Source: Pseudomonadota bacterium
GTDB lineage: Bacteria > Pseudomonadota > Gammaproteobacteria > Burkholderiales > Burkholderiaceae_B
Direction: 5' to 3'
DNA length: 8,778 bases
Assembly (NCBI GenBank): GCA_021793095.1
Contig: JAJYTK010000029.1
Coordinates: 1-8,778, forward strand
Under the pieces are notes generated by a model. It was not told where the DNA came from, made no database searches, and saw nothing but the letters and a program-made list of their open reading frames with translations. Below are positions 1 through 6,310 of the stretch, piece by piece. Each line of letters starts with the position of its first letter. Position 1 is the stretch's first letter. The position numbers and the translations under genes were made by a program.

Positions 1-1
1 G

Positions 2-640
2 CGTATTTTGATGACTCTGGAAGACATCCAAGGGGGACATATTTTTGTGGGAGGTGAGCCCCTGTGGCATGAGGAAAAAAACGGTGGATTAGTGAATGCT
101 GGAGAAAAACACCTACGCCACATGCGTAAAAAAATGGGCATGGTGTTCCAACAATTCAACCTATTCCCTCACATGACAGTCCAACGCAATATCACCGAGG
201 CCCCTATCCATGTACTGGGTCTAAGCAAGAAAAAGGCGCAAAAAAGAGCCTGCGAGTATCTCGAGCTGGTGGGTATGATTGAACACAAGGACAAATACCC
301 CAGTCAGCTCTCCGGTGGACAACAACAACGCGTCGCCATCGCTCGGGCGCTGGCCATGCGACCCAAAATCATGCTCTTTGATGAGCCCACCTCGGCGCTT
401 GATCCCGAACTGGTCGGCGAGGTCCTCACGGTCATCGAACGATTAGCCGCACAACATGACCTCACTATTTTATTGGTTACCCATGAAATGCAATTTGCCA
501 AAGAGGTGTCTGACCGCGTTTGTTTCTTTGATGGCGGCAAAATAGTCGAGCAAGGAAACCCCGAGCAATTGTTTGATAACCCACAAGAAGAACGTACTCA
601 GCAATTTCTCAGTCACTTCTTAGGTGAAAACGGTAACTAA
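2..640 (+). CDS. ehuA: Ectoine/hydroxyectoine ABC importer ATPase EhuA (5'-truncated by window)
   Basis: This is the ATP-hydrolysing subunit of a polar amino-acid-type ABC importer, acting on the cytoplasmic face of the inner membrane. The frame is open from base 2 with no plausible start. The first visible residues (RILMTLEDIQGG) are what normally follow Walker A, so the P-loop and roughly the first 40-60 residues lie upstream. Visible in order (numbering from base 2): Q-loop VFQQFNLFP (Gln50), ABC signature LSGGQQQ (103-109), Walker B IMLFDEP (123-129), and the switch histidine in VTHEM (His161). The RILMTLE start, the GGEPLWHE segment and the short charged insert before the Q-loop resemble EhuA of the Sinorhizobium EhuABCD ectoine system rather than generic GlnQ/HisP. 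Facing the ect operon supports this. Specificity is set by the binding protein, which is not in view, so the substrate remains an inference. It ends TAA, 46 nt before a terminator. Confidence 0.85.
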   Translation, partial: RILMTLEDIQGGHIFVGGEPLWHEEKNGGLVNAGEKHLRHMRKKMGMVFQQFNLFPHMTVQRNITEAPIHVLGLSKKKAQKRACEYLELVGMIEHKDKYPSQLSGGQQQRVAIARALAMRPKIMLFDEPTSALDPELVGEVLTVIERLAAQHDLTILLVTHEMQFAKEVSDRVCFFDGGKIVEQGNPEQLFDNPQEERTQQFLSHFLGENGN

Positions 641-686
641 AGCCGTTATTTGAACGCCTTATAGGCATGCCCTGAGGCAGCCATAA

Positions 687-723
687 AAAAAGCGCAGACG
701 GAAAACTATCCGCTGCGCTTTTT
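687..723. terminator. Bidirectional Rho-independent terminator between ehuA and ectD
   Basis: Arms AAAAAGCGCAG and CTGCGCTTTTT pair perfectly. They continue into CGGA/TCCG with one bulged A, around a 6-nt loop (AAACTA). The top strand ends the hairpin in five Ts. The bottom strand reads out through the A-run at 685-691, giving seven Ts. It therefore serves ehuA (stop at 640) and ectD (stop at 746), which converge on it. Confidence 0.9.
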
Positions 724-745
724 AGTGCCTTACTGAACTAAAGAG

Positions 746-1666
746 TTAATTATCCTGGAAAGGCTTGGGCTGTATAGTTTGTGTGTTTTTGCGATGCGCC
801 AAATACTCGGGCCTAGGTTCCAAGCCGTACTTAGGCGTTTCTAACTTGTTCTCAACGCTGTTATAAACGAAGTAAGCATTCACCCGTGGCCATGGGCTGA
901 TATTGCCCGCGGAACCATGCATGGCGTTGCTATCGAACAAGACCACTGACCCTGCTTTGGCCTCCAATGCCTCAATCCCTCCATATTCCTCAACCAATAG
1001 CGTTAAGCTTAAGGGATCGGGCACCCCAAACTCTTGTTTCTTTAAAGAGCGCTCATGGTGGTTTTCCGGGGTCTCACCTGGACAGACCAAAAAGGTGCGG
1101 TGGGATCCCGGGATAAGCATGAGCGGGCCATTGCAAGCATCATTGTCTGTCAACAGCACACTACAGCTCAGGGCACGCATCTCGGGCATGCCATCCTCTA
1201 CGTGCCAGGTTTCAAAATCTGAATGCCAATAAAACTCATCGCCATCAAAACCGGGCTTGTAGTTAACACGCGATTGATGAACATACACCTCAGAACCCAA
1301 AATCTGTCGGGCCACATTGACCAGACGGGGATCTTGCATCAAGCGCTCAAACATGGTGCTAAATTGGTGTACTGAAAACAAAGAGCGCAGCTCTTGGGAG
1401 TCTGGCTCGGTCACCAACTCAGGGCGATTTTGTAGATCGTCACGCTCGCCCAAAGCTTTTACCTCGGCCAGTAGCTTTTTCACCTCTTGGGGGCTAAAAA
1501 GCTCCTCCAGGACGAGGAACCCCTTGTCCTGGTACGCGCTCAACTGTTCGGCACTGAGTGCATCCGCATAGGTGCCTTCGTTGTAAACGACCGGCTCCTC
1601 ACGAACGACCATACCGGCCTGGCGCTCTGTTCTGGAAACATAGCGGTCATGAATCACCGTATCCAT
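746..1666 (-). CDS. ectD: Ectoine 5-hydroxylase EctD
   Basis: This Fe(II)/2-oxoglutarate-dependent dioxygenase of the PhyH superfamily converts ectoine, O2 and 2-oxoglutarate to 5-hydroxyectoine, succinate and CO2 in the cytoplasm. It is 306 aa, close to the usual length of about 300. The EctD signature FYWHSDFETWHVEDGMP spans 145-161 and supplies iron ligands His148 and Asp150. The third ligand is His250 in FDSNAMHGS, and Arg261 (PWPRVNAYF) fits the 2-oxoglutarate-binding arginine. This signature separates EctD from other PhyH proteins. The ATG has a good ribosome site (GGAG, 9 nt upstream). It is the last gene of the ect operon, 22 nt after ectC, and is closed by the terminator at 687-723. 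All catalytic residues are present, so the cell should make hydroxyectoine as well as ectoine. Confidence 0.96.
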   Translation of the reverse strand: MDTVIHDRYVSRTERQAGMVVREEPVVYNEGTYADALSAEQLSAYQDKGFLVLEELFSPQEVKKLLAEVKALGERDDLQNRPELVTEPDSQELRSLFSVHQFSTMFERLMQDPRLVNVARQILGSEVYVHQSRVNYKPGFDGDEFYWHSDFETWHVEDGMPEMRALSCSVLLTDNDACNGPLMLIPGSHRTFLVCPGETPENHHERSLKKQEFGVPDPLSLTLLVEEYGGIEALEAKAGSVVLFDSNAMHGSAGNISPWPRVNAYFVYNSVENKLETPKYGLEPRPEYLAHRKNTQTIQPKPFQDN

Positions 1667-1688
1667 GATAATAAACTCCTATCTTTAC

Positions 1689-2078
1689 TTATTCGGTCTC
1701 TAAGGGATAAACCCCAGATTCGTCATGAACCTCTTGACCGGTTAAAGGCGGGTTGAACACACAAATCAAGCGCATGGGCTCTTTCCCCCCGCGTAGGTAA
1801 TGTTCGTCGTGCTCATCTAGGGCGTAGACCACGCCTGGCTCAATGGCGTATTTCTTGCCATCGGCCACTGTTTCAATCTCGCCATCGCCCTCAACACACC
1901 AAACCGCTTCGAGGTGGTTTTTATAGTGAATATGGGTTTCTGTCCCTGGCTTAATAATGGTTTCATGAAAGGAAAATCCCATCCCATCGCGCTTCAAAAG
2001 GACACGACGGCTCGTCCAGTTTTCACTTTTGACTTCATGTTCTGTGCCAATAATGTCTTTGACATTGCGAACGATCAT
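1689..2078 (-). CDS. ectC: Ectoine synthase EctC
   Basis: This single-domain cupin enzyme closes the tetrahydropyrimidine ring by removing water from N-gamma-acetyl-L-2,4-diaminobutyrate to give ectoine. It is 129 aa, the normal size. The metal ligands described for characterised EctC (Glu57, Tyr85, His93) occur at exactly these positions here, in HLEAVW, GVVYAL and DEHYL. Other family positions are also kept: Trp21, Arg25, Thr40, Tyr52, and Cys106/Phe108/Glu116 shifted by one. The ATG is preceded by GGAG at 8 nt spacing. It lies 139 nt after ectB, an unusually long gap for this operon that holds a perfect hairpin (2119-2136), and 22 nt before ectD. Nothing suggests damage. Confidence 0.96.
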   Translation of the reverse strand: MIVRNVKDIIGTEHEVKSENWTSRRVLLKRDGMGFSFHETIIKPGTETHIHYKNHLEAVWCVEGDGEIETVADGKKYAIEPGVVYALDEHDEHYLRGGKEPMRLICVFNPPLTGQEVHDESGVYPLETE

Positions 2079-2118
2079 AATCTTTACTCCTGCTATTTCT
2101 CTTGTTCTTGAATACTGC

Positions 2119-2136
2119 TCATGGCTGAAGCCATGA
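2119..2136. repeat. Perfect hairpin in the ectB-ectC spacer
   Basis: TCATGGCT and AGCCATGA are exact reverse complements separated by GA, so the mRNA could form a 7-8 bp stem with a tight loop. On the ect (minus) strand it is not followed by a U-run, so it is not a standard terminator. It lies about 40 nt upstream of the ectC start and could mark mRNA processing, stability or attenuation. It could also be a regulator site. Function unknown. Confidence 0.6.
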
Positions 2137-2168
2137 ATAAGATATCTCGTAGTGATATGTTGAAATCA

Positions 2169-2201
2169 GGGGCCCCCTAATCCAAAGAACGGGCAGCCCC
2201 C
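2169..2201. repeat. GC-rich self-complementary runs downstream of ectB
   Basis: GGGGCCCC (2169-2176) is a perfect palindrome, and GGGCAGCCC (2191-2199) is a second short one. G-runs and C-runs of the two can also pair with each other in the transcript. They begin 17 nt after the ectB stop in an otherwise ordinary spacer. With the hairpin at 2119-2136 they make the ectB-ectC junction highly structured. Pairing was read by eye, with no energy calculation. Confidence 0.4.
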
Positions 2202-2217
2202 AACATCAATCTGTGAT

Positions 2218-3498
2218 TTAGGCTTTAGCGACTTCTTCTGCCAGTGTTTCAGCCACACTCTTTTCAATAATGGCCATCCCTTTTTGCAATAGCTCAGTTT
2301 CGATGGTCAGTGCGGGCAAGAGTTTGAGAACCTCATCGTTAGCACCTGAAGTCTCAATAATCAAACCATTCTCAAAACACTGCTGAGCAATTTTGCCTGC
2401 CAGTTCATGATGTTCTGTGGTGACTAGACCCTGAATCAGGCCACGACCACGGACGCTCAACCCGGCATTGGGGTAGCTCTGGCAAATGTTCTCCAAGCAA
2501 TCGCGGATGATTTCTGCCTTTTCCTCAATCTCAGCAGAAAACTTCTCATCCTGCCAGTAGTGCTGCAACGCGGTGGTGGCAGTAACAAAGGCTAGGTTGT
2601 TACCACGGAAAGTACCGCTGTGCGCACCAGGAGACCACACATCAAGCTCGGGCTTCATCAGCACCATCGACATTGGCAAGCCAAAGGCCGAGAGCGACTT
2701 GGACAAGGTAATAATGTCGGGTTGGATATCCATTTTTTCAAAACTGAAAAATGTTCCCGTACGACCACAACCTACCTGAATATCATCCACGATAAACAGG
2801 ATTTCATGACGGCGGCAGACCGCCTGCAAGTCTTCTAACCAGCGATGAGTGGCGACATTCACGCCCCCCTCGCCCTGAATGGTTTCAACAATCACTGCCG
2901 CTGGCTTGTCCACACCGCTGCTGGGATCGGTCAGGACCTTTTCCAAATAACTAATGGTATCTACATCAGGACCTAGATACCCGTCATAAGGCATAAAGGT
3001 AGTGTTACCCAATGTGGCACCTGCAGCAGAGCGGAATTTTTGGTTGGCAGTAACGCTCAACGAGCCCATGCTCACACCATGAAAGCCATGCGTAAATGAG
3101 ATGATATTTTCACGCCCAGTCACCTGGCGGGCAATTTTCAATGCGGCCTCAACCGCGTTGGTGCCTGTTGGGCCAGTAAACTGGAAGGTATATTCCATAC
3201 CACGGGGCTTCAGGATGACATTCTCAAAGGTTTCTAAAAAGTCCTTTTTGGCTTGTGTTGCCATATCCAGTCCATGTACTACCCCATCTTCTTTGAGGTA
3301 ATCAATGAGCTTTTCCTTTAGAAGCTTATTGTTATGTCCATAATTCAGTGTCCCTGCACCGCTGAAAAAGTCGATGTAGGCCTCTGAACCACTGTCATAC
3401 AACAAGGAACCTTTTGCTTGTTCAAATAAGACCGGAAATGAACGAATATAGCCACGCACTTCCGACTCTAAACGATTAAAAACTTTCAACTTAGCCAT
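2218..3498 (-). CDS. ectB: L-2,4-diaminobutyrate transaminase EctB
   Basis: This class III PLP-dependent aminotransferase catalyses the first committed step: L-aspartate-beta-semialdehyde plus L-glutamate gives L-2,4-diaminobutyrate plus 2-oxoglutarate, in the cytoplasm. It is 426 aa, typical of EctB (about 420-430). The PLP-binding lysine is Lys267 in DIITLSKSLSAFGLP. The acidic pair in IVDDIQVGCGRTG (Asp238/239) sits where the pyridine-nitrogen aspartate belongs, and FTGPTGTNAVEAALK (107-121) forms the phosphate-binding region. The N-terminus VFNRLESEVRGYIRSFP is characteristic of EctB rather than of ornithine or GABA transaminases. ATG with GGAG 8 nt upstream. It is separated from ectA by 77 nt with no clear promoter. 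The precursor must come from general aspartokinase activity, since no dedicated aspartokinase gene is in view. Confidence 0.96.
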   Translation of the reverse strand: MAKLKVFNRLESEVRGYIRSFPVLFEQAKGSLLYDSGSEAYIDFFSGAGTLNYGHNNKLLKEKLIDYLKEDGVVHGLDMATQAKKDFLETFENVILKPRGMEYTFQFTGPTGTNAVEAALKIARQVTGRENIISFTHGFHGVSMGSLSVTANQKFRSAAGATLGNTTFMPYDGYLGPDVDTISYLEKVLTDPSSGVDKPAAVIVETIQGEGGVNVATHRWLEDLQAVCRRHEILFIVDDIQVGCGRTGTFFSFEKMDIQPDIITLSKSLSAFGLPMSMVLMKPELDVWSPGAHSGTFRGNNLAFVTATTALQHYWQDEKFSAEIEEKAEIIRDCLENICQSYPNAGLSVRGRGLIQGLVTTEHHELAGKIAQQCFENGLIIETSGANDEVLKLLPALTIETELLQKGMAIIEKSVAETLAEEVAKA

Positions 3499-3575
3499 GA
3501 TTTTTGCTCCAAAAAGTAAAACAATCCCCTACAGATCAAATATCCGTATCTTGTTAGTCCATTTGCTTTATCGGA

Positions 3576-4133
3576 TCAGGGGATAGGCCCGATGCGTAAT
3601 AAGGGCTCTGTTTGTGGTTGTGCCGCCTCATCAAAATGATGAGACTCAAAGAACGGCAATTCTTTCAACTCTGTCTGGTATTGATCAGCCAAGCGCTGGA
3701 ACATCCGACGTGAGGCCTGATTATCAGGAGCCACCGTTGTTTCGATATAGCGCACCTCTTGGCATTGTGTGCGTTGCAATAAATGCTCGAGCATGCGCAA
3801 AGCCAGACGCTGCCCTCTCATTGAAGAGTGCACAGCGACCTGCCAAACGAATAAAACATGTTCCTGGGAAGGCGGCTGATATGCCGAAATGAAGCCTACA
3901 ACCTGCGCGCCTTTGGTAGCCACTACACAGGTTTGAGCGAAATGCTCGGTCAAGAGCAAATAGGCATAGGTGGAATTAATATCTAAAGGTGGGCATGAAC
4001 GAATGAGTTTTGCTACGGCCGCCCCATCATTTTTAGAAGGGGCGCGTAGCACAAGCGGTTCGTCTGTATCCGCCTCGGCTTCAGATTGTGTAGAACACAT
4101 GGTATTGGATTGATTTGTTTGTAAAATCTTCAC
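3576..4133 (-). CDS. ectA: L-2,4-diaminobutyrate N-gamma-acetyltransferase EctA
   Basis: This GNAT-fold acetyltransferase moves acetyl from acetyl-CoA to the gamma amino group of L-2,4-diaminobutyrate, the second ectoine step. It is 185 aa. It shows the family pattern LRAPSKNDGAAVAKLI near the N-terminus, CPPLDINSTYAYLLLTEHF (47-65), the acetyl-CoA-binding motif A region VAVHSSMRGQRLALRML (99-115; R-G-Q-R-L-A pyrophosphate loop) and ETTVAPDNQASRRMF (131-145). The start is GTG at 4133, sharing GTGA with the ectR stop, which argues for translational coupling. The next choice, ATG at 4100, gives 174 aa and also has no strong ribosome site. The first 25 or so residues are not part of the conserved domain, so the exact start is uncertain although the identity is not. 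Confidence 0.94.
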   Translation of the reverse strand: MKILQTNQSNTMCSTQSEAEADTDEPLVLRAPSKNDGAAVAKLIRSCPPLDINSTYAYLLLTEHFAQTCVVATKGAQVVGFISAYQPPSQEHVLFVWQVAVHSSMRGQRLALRMLEHLLQRTQCQEVRYIETTVAPDNQASRRMFQRLADQYQTELKELPFFESHHFDEAAQPQTEPLLRIGPIP

Positions 4134-4660
4134 ACTACCAATCCGGATTCAGGGGGTACTGCCCCGTCCGGAACCTCCAAAAGTGTCGATGCAGCATCGC
4201 CCGCGCTGGACGTGACCACATCGGTTTCAGAATCAATCAAGCAAACTACCTTTTCCAAGGCGGCGGTAATATCCGCCTGCTCGGACTCAGGCAACTGCTT
4301 GAGCGCTTGAGCCAACTTTTTTTGTAGTGGCGAGGGCGTTTCTGCTGCCAGAGCACGCCCTGTTTCGGTCGCCGTAATATAAACAATACGACGATCTTTG
4401 CGACCGCGCTCTCTCTGAATGAGACCCTTGTCCTCTAAGCGGTCTAGTATGCCAACCACCGTACTGGGGCTGACATGCATCTGGCGACTAATCGCCGTCG
4501 CGGTGAGCGGCCCGCTGTCTATCACCTTGCTCAAGCAAACAAGCTGCGGCGCGGTGATATTGCTATAAGCCGCCAACTGCCTAGAGTGCAGGGCAATTGA
4601 GCGCGTAATACGACGTATGGCTCGTAAAATTCTCAAATCGTATTGGTTCTGTGTATCCAT
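4130..4660 (-). CDS. ectR: MarR-family regulator EctR of the ectoine operon
   Basis: This dimeric winged-helix DNA-binding protein is most likely the osmostress-responsive repressor of the ect genes, as EctR1 is in halotolerant methylotrophs. It is 176 aa from the ATG at 4660. The DNA-binding domain spans about residues 35-100: helix-turn-helix LTATAISRQMHVSPSTVVGILDRL written as two parts (LTATAISRQMH, 52-62; SPSTVVGILDRLEDKGLI recognition helix, 64-81), then the wing RERGRKDRRIVYIT (83-96). Flanking helices form the dimer interface. A GTG at 4687 would add nine residues, but it lies only about 14 nt after the predicted transcription start and inside a palindrome, so ATG is preferred. The 3' end overlaps ectA, which makes the regulator the first gene of the operon it probably controls. 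The low-complexity C-terminus beyond about residue 145 is outside the conserved domain. Confidence 0.88.
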   Translation of the reverse strand: MDTQNQYDLRILRAIRRITRSIALHSRQLAAYSNITAPQLVCLSKVIDSGPLTATAISRQMHVSPSTVVGILDRLEDKGLIQRERGRKDRRIVYITATETGRALAAETPSPLQKKLAQALKQLPESEQADITAALEKVVCLIDSETDVVTSSAGDAASTLLEVPDGAVPPESGLVV

Positions 4661-4683
4661 AACTATTTCGCAATCAAAACGTC

Positions 4684-4703
4684 GCACTACAAATCGTTAG
4701 TGC
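4684..4703. promoter_or_regulatory. Candidate EctR operator (GCACTA-N8-TAGTGC)
   Basis: Six-base perfect inverted arms with an 8-bp spacer make a 20-bp palindrome covering the predicted transcription start of ectR. Its size, symmetry and placement are those expected of a MarR-family operator, where a bound dimer would block RNA polymerase. Assignment to EctR is inferred from position only. Confidence 0.45.
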
Positions 4704-4707
4704 TGAA

Positions 4708-4736
4708 ATAATAGGCCTTACGAACTATCTCGTCAA
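4708..4736 (-). promoter_or_regulatory. Sigma-70 promoter of ectR-ectABCD
   Basis: On the minus strand, TTGACG (4736-4731; 5 of 6 to consensus) is followed by a 17-bp spacer and TATTAT (4713-4708; 5 of 6). This puts the transcription start near 4701, about 41 nt before the ectR ATG. It is the best promoter match I found in the window and lies in the only sizeable gap upstream of the operon. Osmotic control is inferred, not visible. Confidence 0.7.
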
Positions 4737-4758
4737 GGCAAAAGTTGCAACTGCTTAC

Positions 4759-4788
4759 ATTTAAGGGTGCAGGTTGACAGATAGTCAA
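4759..4788 (-). promoter_or_regulatory. Possible second, upstream ect promoter
   Basis: TTGACT (4788-4783; 5 of 6) and TTAAAT (4764-4759; 4 of 6) are separated by 18 bp on the minus strand. The -35 element lies in one arm of the inverted repeat at 4772-4790, so a protein on that repeat would occlude it. It is weaker than the promoter at 4708-4736 and may be incidental. Confidence 0.25.
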
Positions 4789-4790
4789 CC
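4772..4790. repeat. Inverted repeat GGTTGAC-N5-GTCAACC between tldD and ectR
   Basis: Perfect 7-bp arms with a 5-bp centre lie 42 bp downstream of the tldD stop and about 80 bp upstream of the predicted ectR start site. No T-run follows on either strand, so it is a poor Rho-independent terminator for nit-tldD. An upstream regulator site for the ect operon is equally possible. Confidence 0.55.
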
Positions 4791-4831
4791 CTTGAAAATA
4801 AATGTTAAGAAATTGGATTGGCGCGCGTTTT

Positions 4832-6304
4832 TTAAGCCTCGGTACCGCCGACTGTCAGCCCATCAATACGTAAAGTAGGCAACCCCACACCCACGGGCAC
4901 TACTTGACCTTCCTTGCCGCAAGTCCCGACCCCGGTATCCAGCTGCAAGTCATTACCGATGAGCTTGACTTGGTTCATGGCCTCAATCCCGCTACCTATC
5001 AGGGTGGCCCCTTTTACCGGGTGAACCAGACGCCCATTCTCAATGAGCCAGGCCTCGGAGGCAGAAAAAACGAAACTGCCGCTGGTAATATCCACCTGCC
5101 CGCCCCCAAAATTCACGGCATAAATACCTCGGTCAACCGAGGCAATAATCTCTTCGGGCTCGTGCGGTCCGGCCAACATAAAAGTATTGGTCATGCGCGG
5201 CATCGGCACATGAGCAAATGACTCACGCCGACCATTACCCGTACCTGCCATATTCATCAGACGTGCATTCATACTGTCTTGTAAATAATTTTTGAGAATG
5301 CCGTCCTCGATCAAAACCGTGCGCTCTGTAGGGTTCCCCTCATCGTCTACTGTCAATGAGCCGCGGCGGTTAGCAAGGGTGCCATCATCAATCACTGTCA
5401 CTCCCTTCGAGGTGACCTGCTCACCCAACCGTCCTGAGAACACACTGGAGCCTTTGCGATTGAAATCCCCCTCGAGACCATGGCCGACTGCCTCATGGAG
5501 TAATACACCGGGCCAGCCAGGGCCTAACACGACAGGCATGACCCCGGCAGGTGCTGGACGAGACTCTAAGTTGAGCAATGCCTGCTGCACTGCCTGATCG
5601 ACGTACTGTCGCAGAATATCGTCACTAAAATAATGGAGGTCATAACGCCCGCCCCCACCGGCTGAGCCCACCTCTCGACGACCATTTTGCTCGGCAATGA
5701 CGGTCAGGGATAAACGAATTAAAGGGCGTACATCAGCGACCTCGCGGCCATCAGATGCTGTGACCAGTACGATGTCATGCGTGGCACCCAAGCTGGCCAT
5801 GACCTGAATAATGCGCGGGTCAGCCTGACGGGCCAAGGCCTCAACACGCTCGAGCAAAGCCACCTTGGCCTCGGCCTCGAGAGACGATACGGGATCTGCC
5901 TGCGTATATAAGGGGGCAACCTGTGGTTGTAACCCATTGCGCCCCACCTGACCCTGGCCGCCTTGGCGCCCAATGGCACGGACCACATGGGCCGCATCCA
6001 TCAAAGCTTGGGGGCTCAGTGTATCGGTATAAGAAAAGGCCGTTTTCTCGCCAGAGAGAGCGCGTACACCCACCCCTTGTGACAGAGAGAAATGACCTGT
6101 TTTTACGATGCCCTCTTCGAGGCTCCAACTTTCGGAACGTGTGTATTGAAAATACAAATCAGCATAATCCACTCGATGCTGATGGATTTCAGCAAGCGCT
6201 CGTTCGAGATGATGGCTCTCCAATCCCCAAGGGGCCAACAGCATACCGCGCGCCAGCGCATATGCATCTGTACTGCTTTTCTCGACAATCATTGACTCAC
6301 CCAT
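4832..6304 (-). CDS. tldD: Metalloprotease TldD
   Basis: TldD is the zinc-protease half of the TldD/TldE(PmbA) heterodimer, a cytoplasmic peptidase of the U62/M103 type. In E. coli it degrades the CcdA antitoxin and trims microcin B17. The protein is 490 aa, close to the usual 480 or so. The HExxxH zinc motif is present as LLHEAVGHGLEGDF (His270, Glu271, His275), and Cys462 in TGVGTCGKEGQ matches the third ligand. The N-terminal domain carries ADLYFQYTRSESWSLEEGIVK (49-69, shown here as two joined blocks ADLYFQYTRS and ESWSLEEGIVK). The ATG at 6304 lies 6 nt after the hydrolase stop. A second ATG at 6292 follows GGGTGAG and could be the true start. Its partner TldE is not in view, as is common. 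It is probably co-transcribed with the gene before it and could read through into ectR, because no clear terminator separates them. Confidence 0.95.
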   Translation of the reverse strand: MGESMIVEKSSTDAYALARGMLLAPWGLESHHLERALAEIHQHRVDYADLYFQYTRSESWSLEEGIVKTGHFSLSQGVGVRALSGEKTAFSYTDTLSPQALMDAAHVVRAIGRQGGQGQVGRNGLQPQVAPLYTQADPVSSLEAEAKVALLERVEALARQADPRIIQVMASLGATHDIVLVTASDGREVADVRPLIRLSLTVIAEQNGRREVGSAGGGGRYDLHYFSDDILRQYVDQAVQQALLNLESRPAPAGVMPVVLGPGWPGVLLHEAVGHGLEGDFNRKGSSVFSGRLGEQVTSKGVTVIDDGTLANRRGSLTVDDEGNPTERTVLIEDGILKNYLQDSMNARLMNMAGTGNGRRESFAHVPMPRMTNTFMLAGPHEPEEIIASVDRGIYAVNFGGGQVDITSGSFVFSASEAWLIENGRLVHPVKGATLIGSGIEAMNQVKLIGNDLQLDTGVGTCGKEGQVVPVGVGLPTLRIDGLTVGGTEA

Positions 6305-6310
6305 AAATAA

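Noticed and set aside
11..13. First in-frame ATG as the start of the ABC ATPase gene
   Set aside because: Starting here would omit Walker A. The codons before it (R-I-L) continue the EhuA-type sequence, so the gene begins outside the window.
903..1232. Plus-strand open frame inside ectD
   Set aside because: It is antisense to conserved EctD residues, matches no family I recognise, and has no ribosome site.
4661..4687. GTG at 4687 as the ectR start
   Set aside because: It would leave a leader of about 14 nt, lies within the palindrome at 4684-4703 and lacks a ribosome site. ATG at 4660 fits the promoter better.
4832..6304. TldD as part of a peptide-antibiotic or toxin-antitoxin locus
   Set aside because: No precursor peptide, modification enzyme, TldE or toxin/antitoxin gene lies nearby. 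The nit-tldD pairing is a common housekeeping arrangement.
5923..6306. Plus-strand open frame opposite the tldD 5' end
   Set aside because: It lies antisense to the conserved N-terminal domain of TldD, with erratic composition and no recognisable domain.
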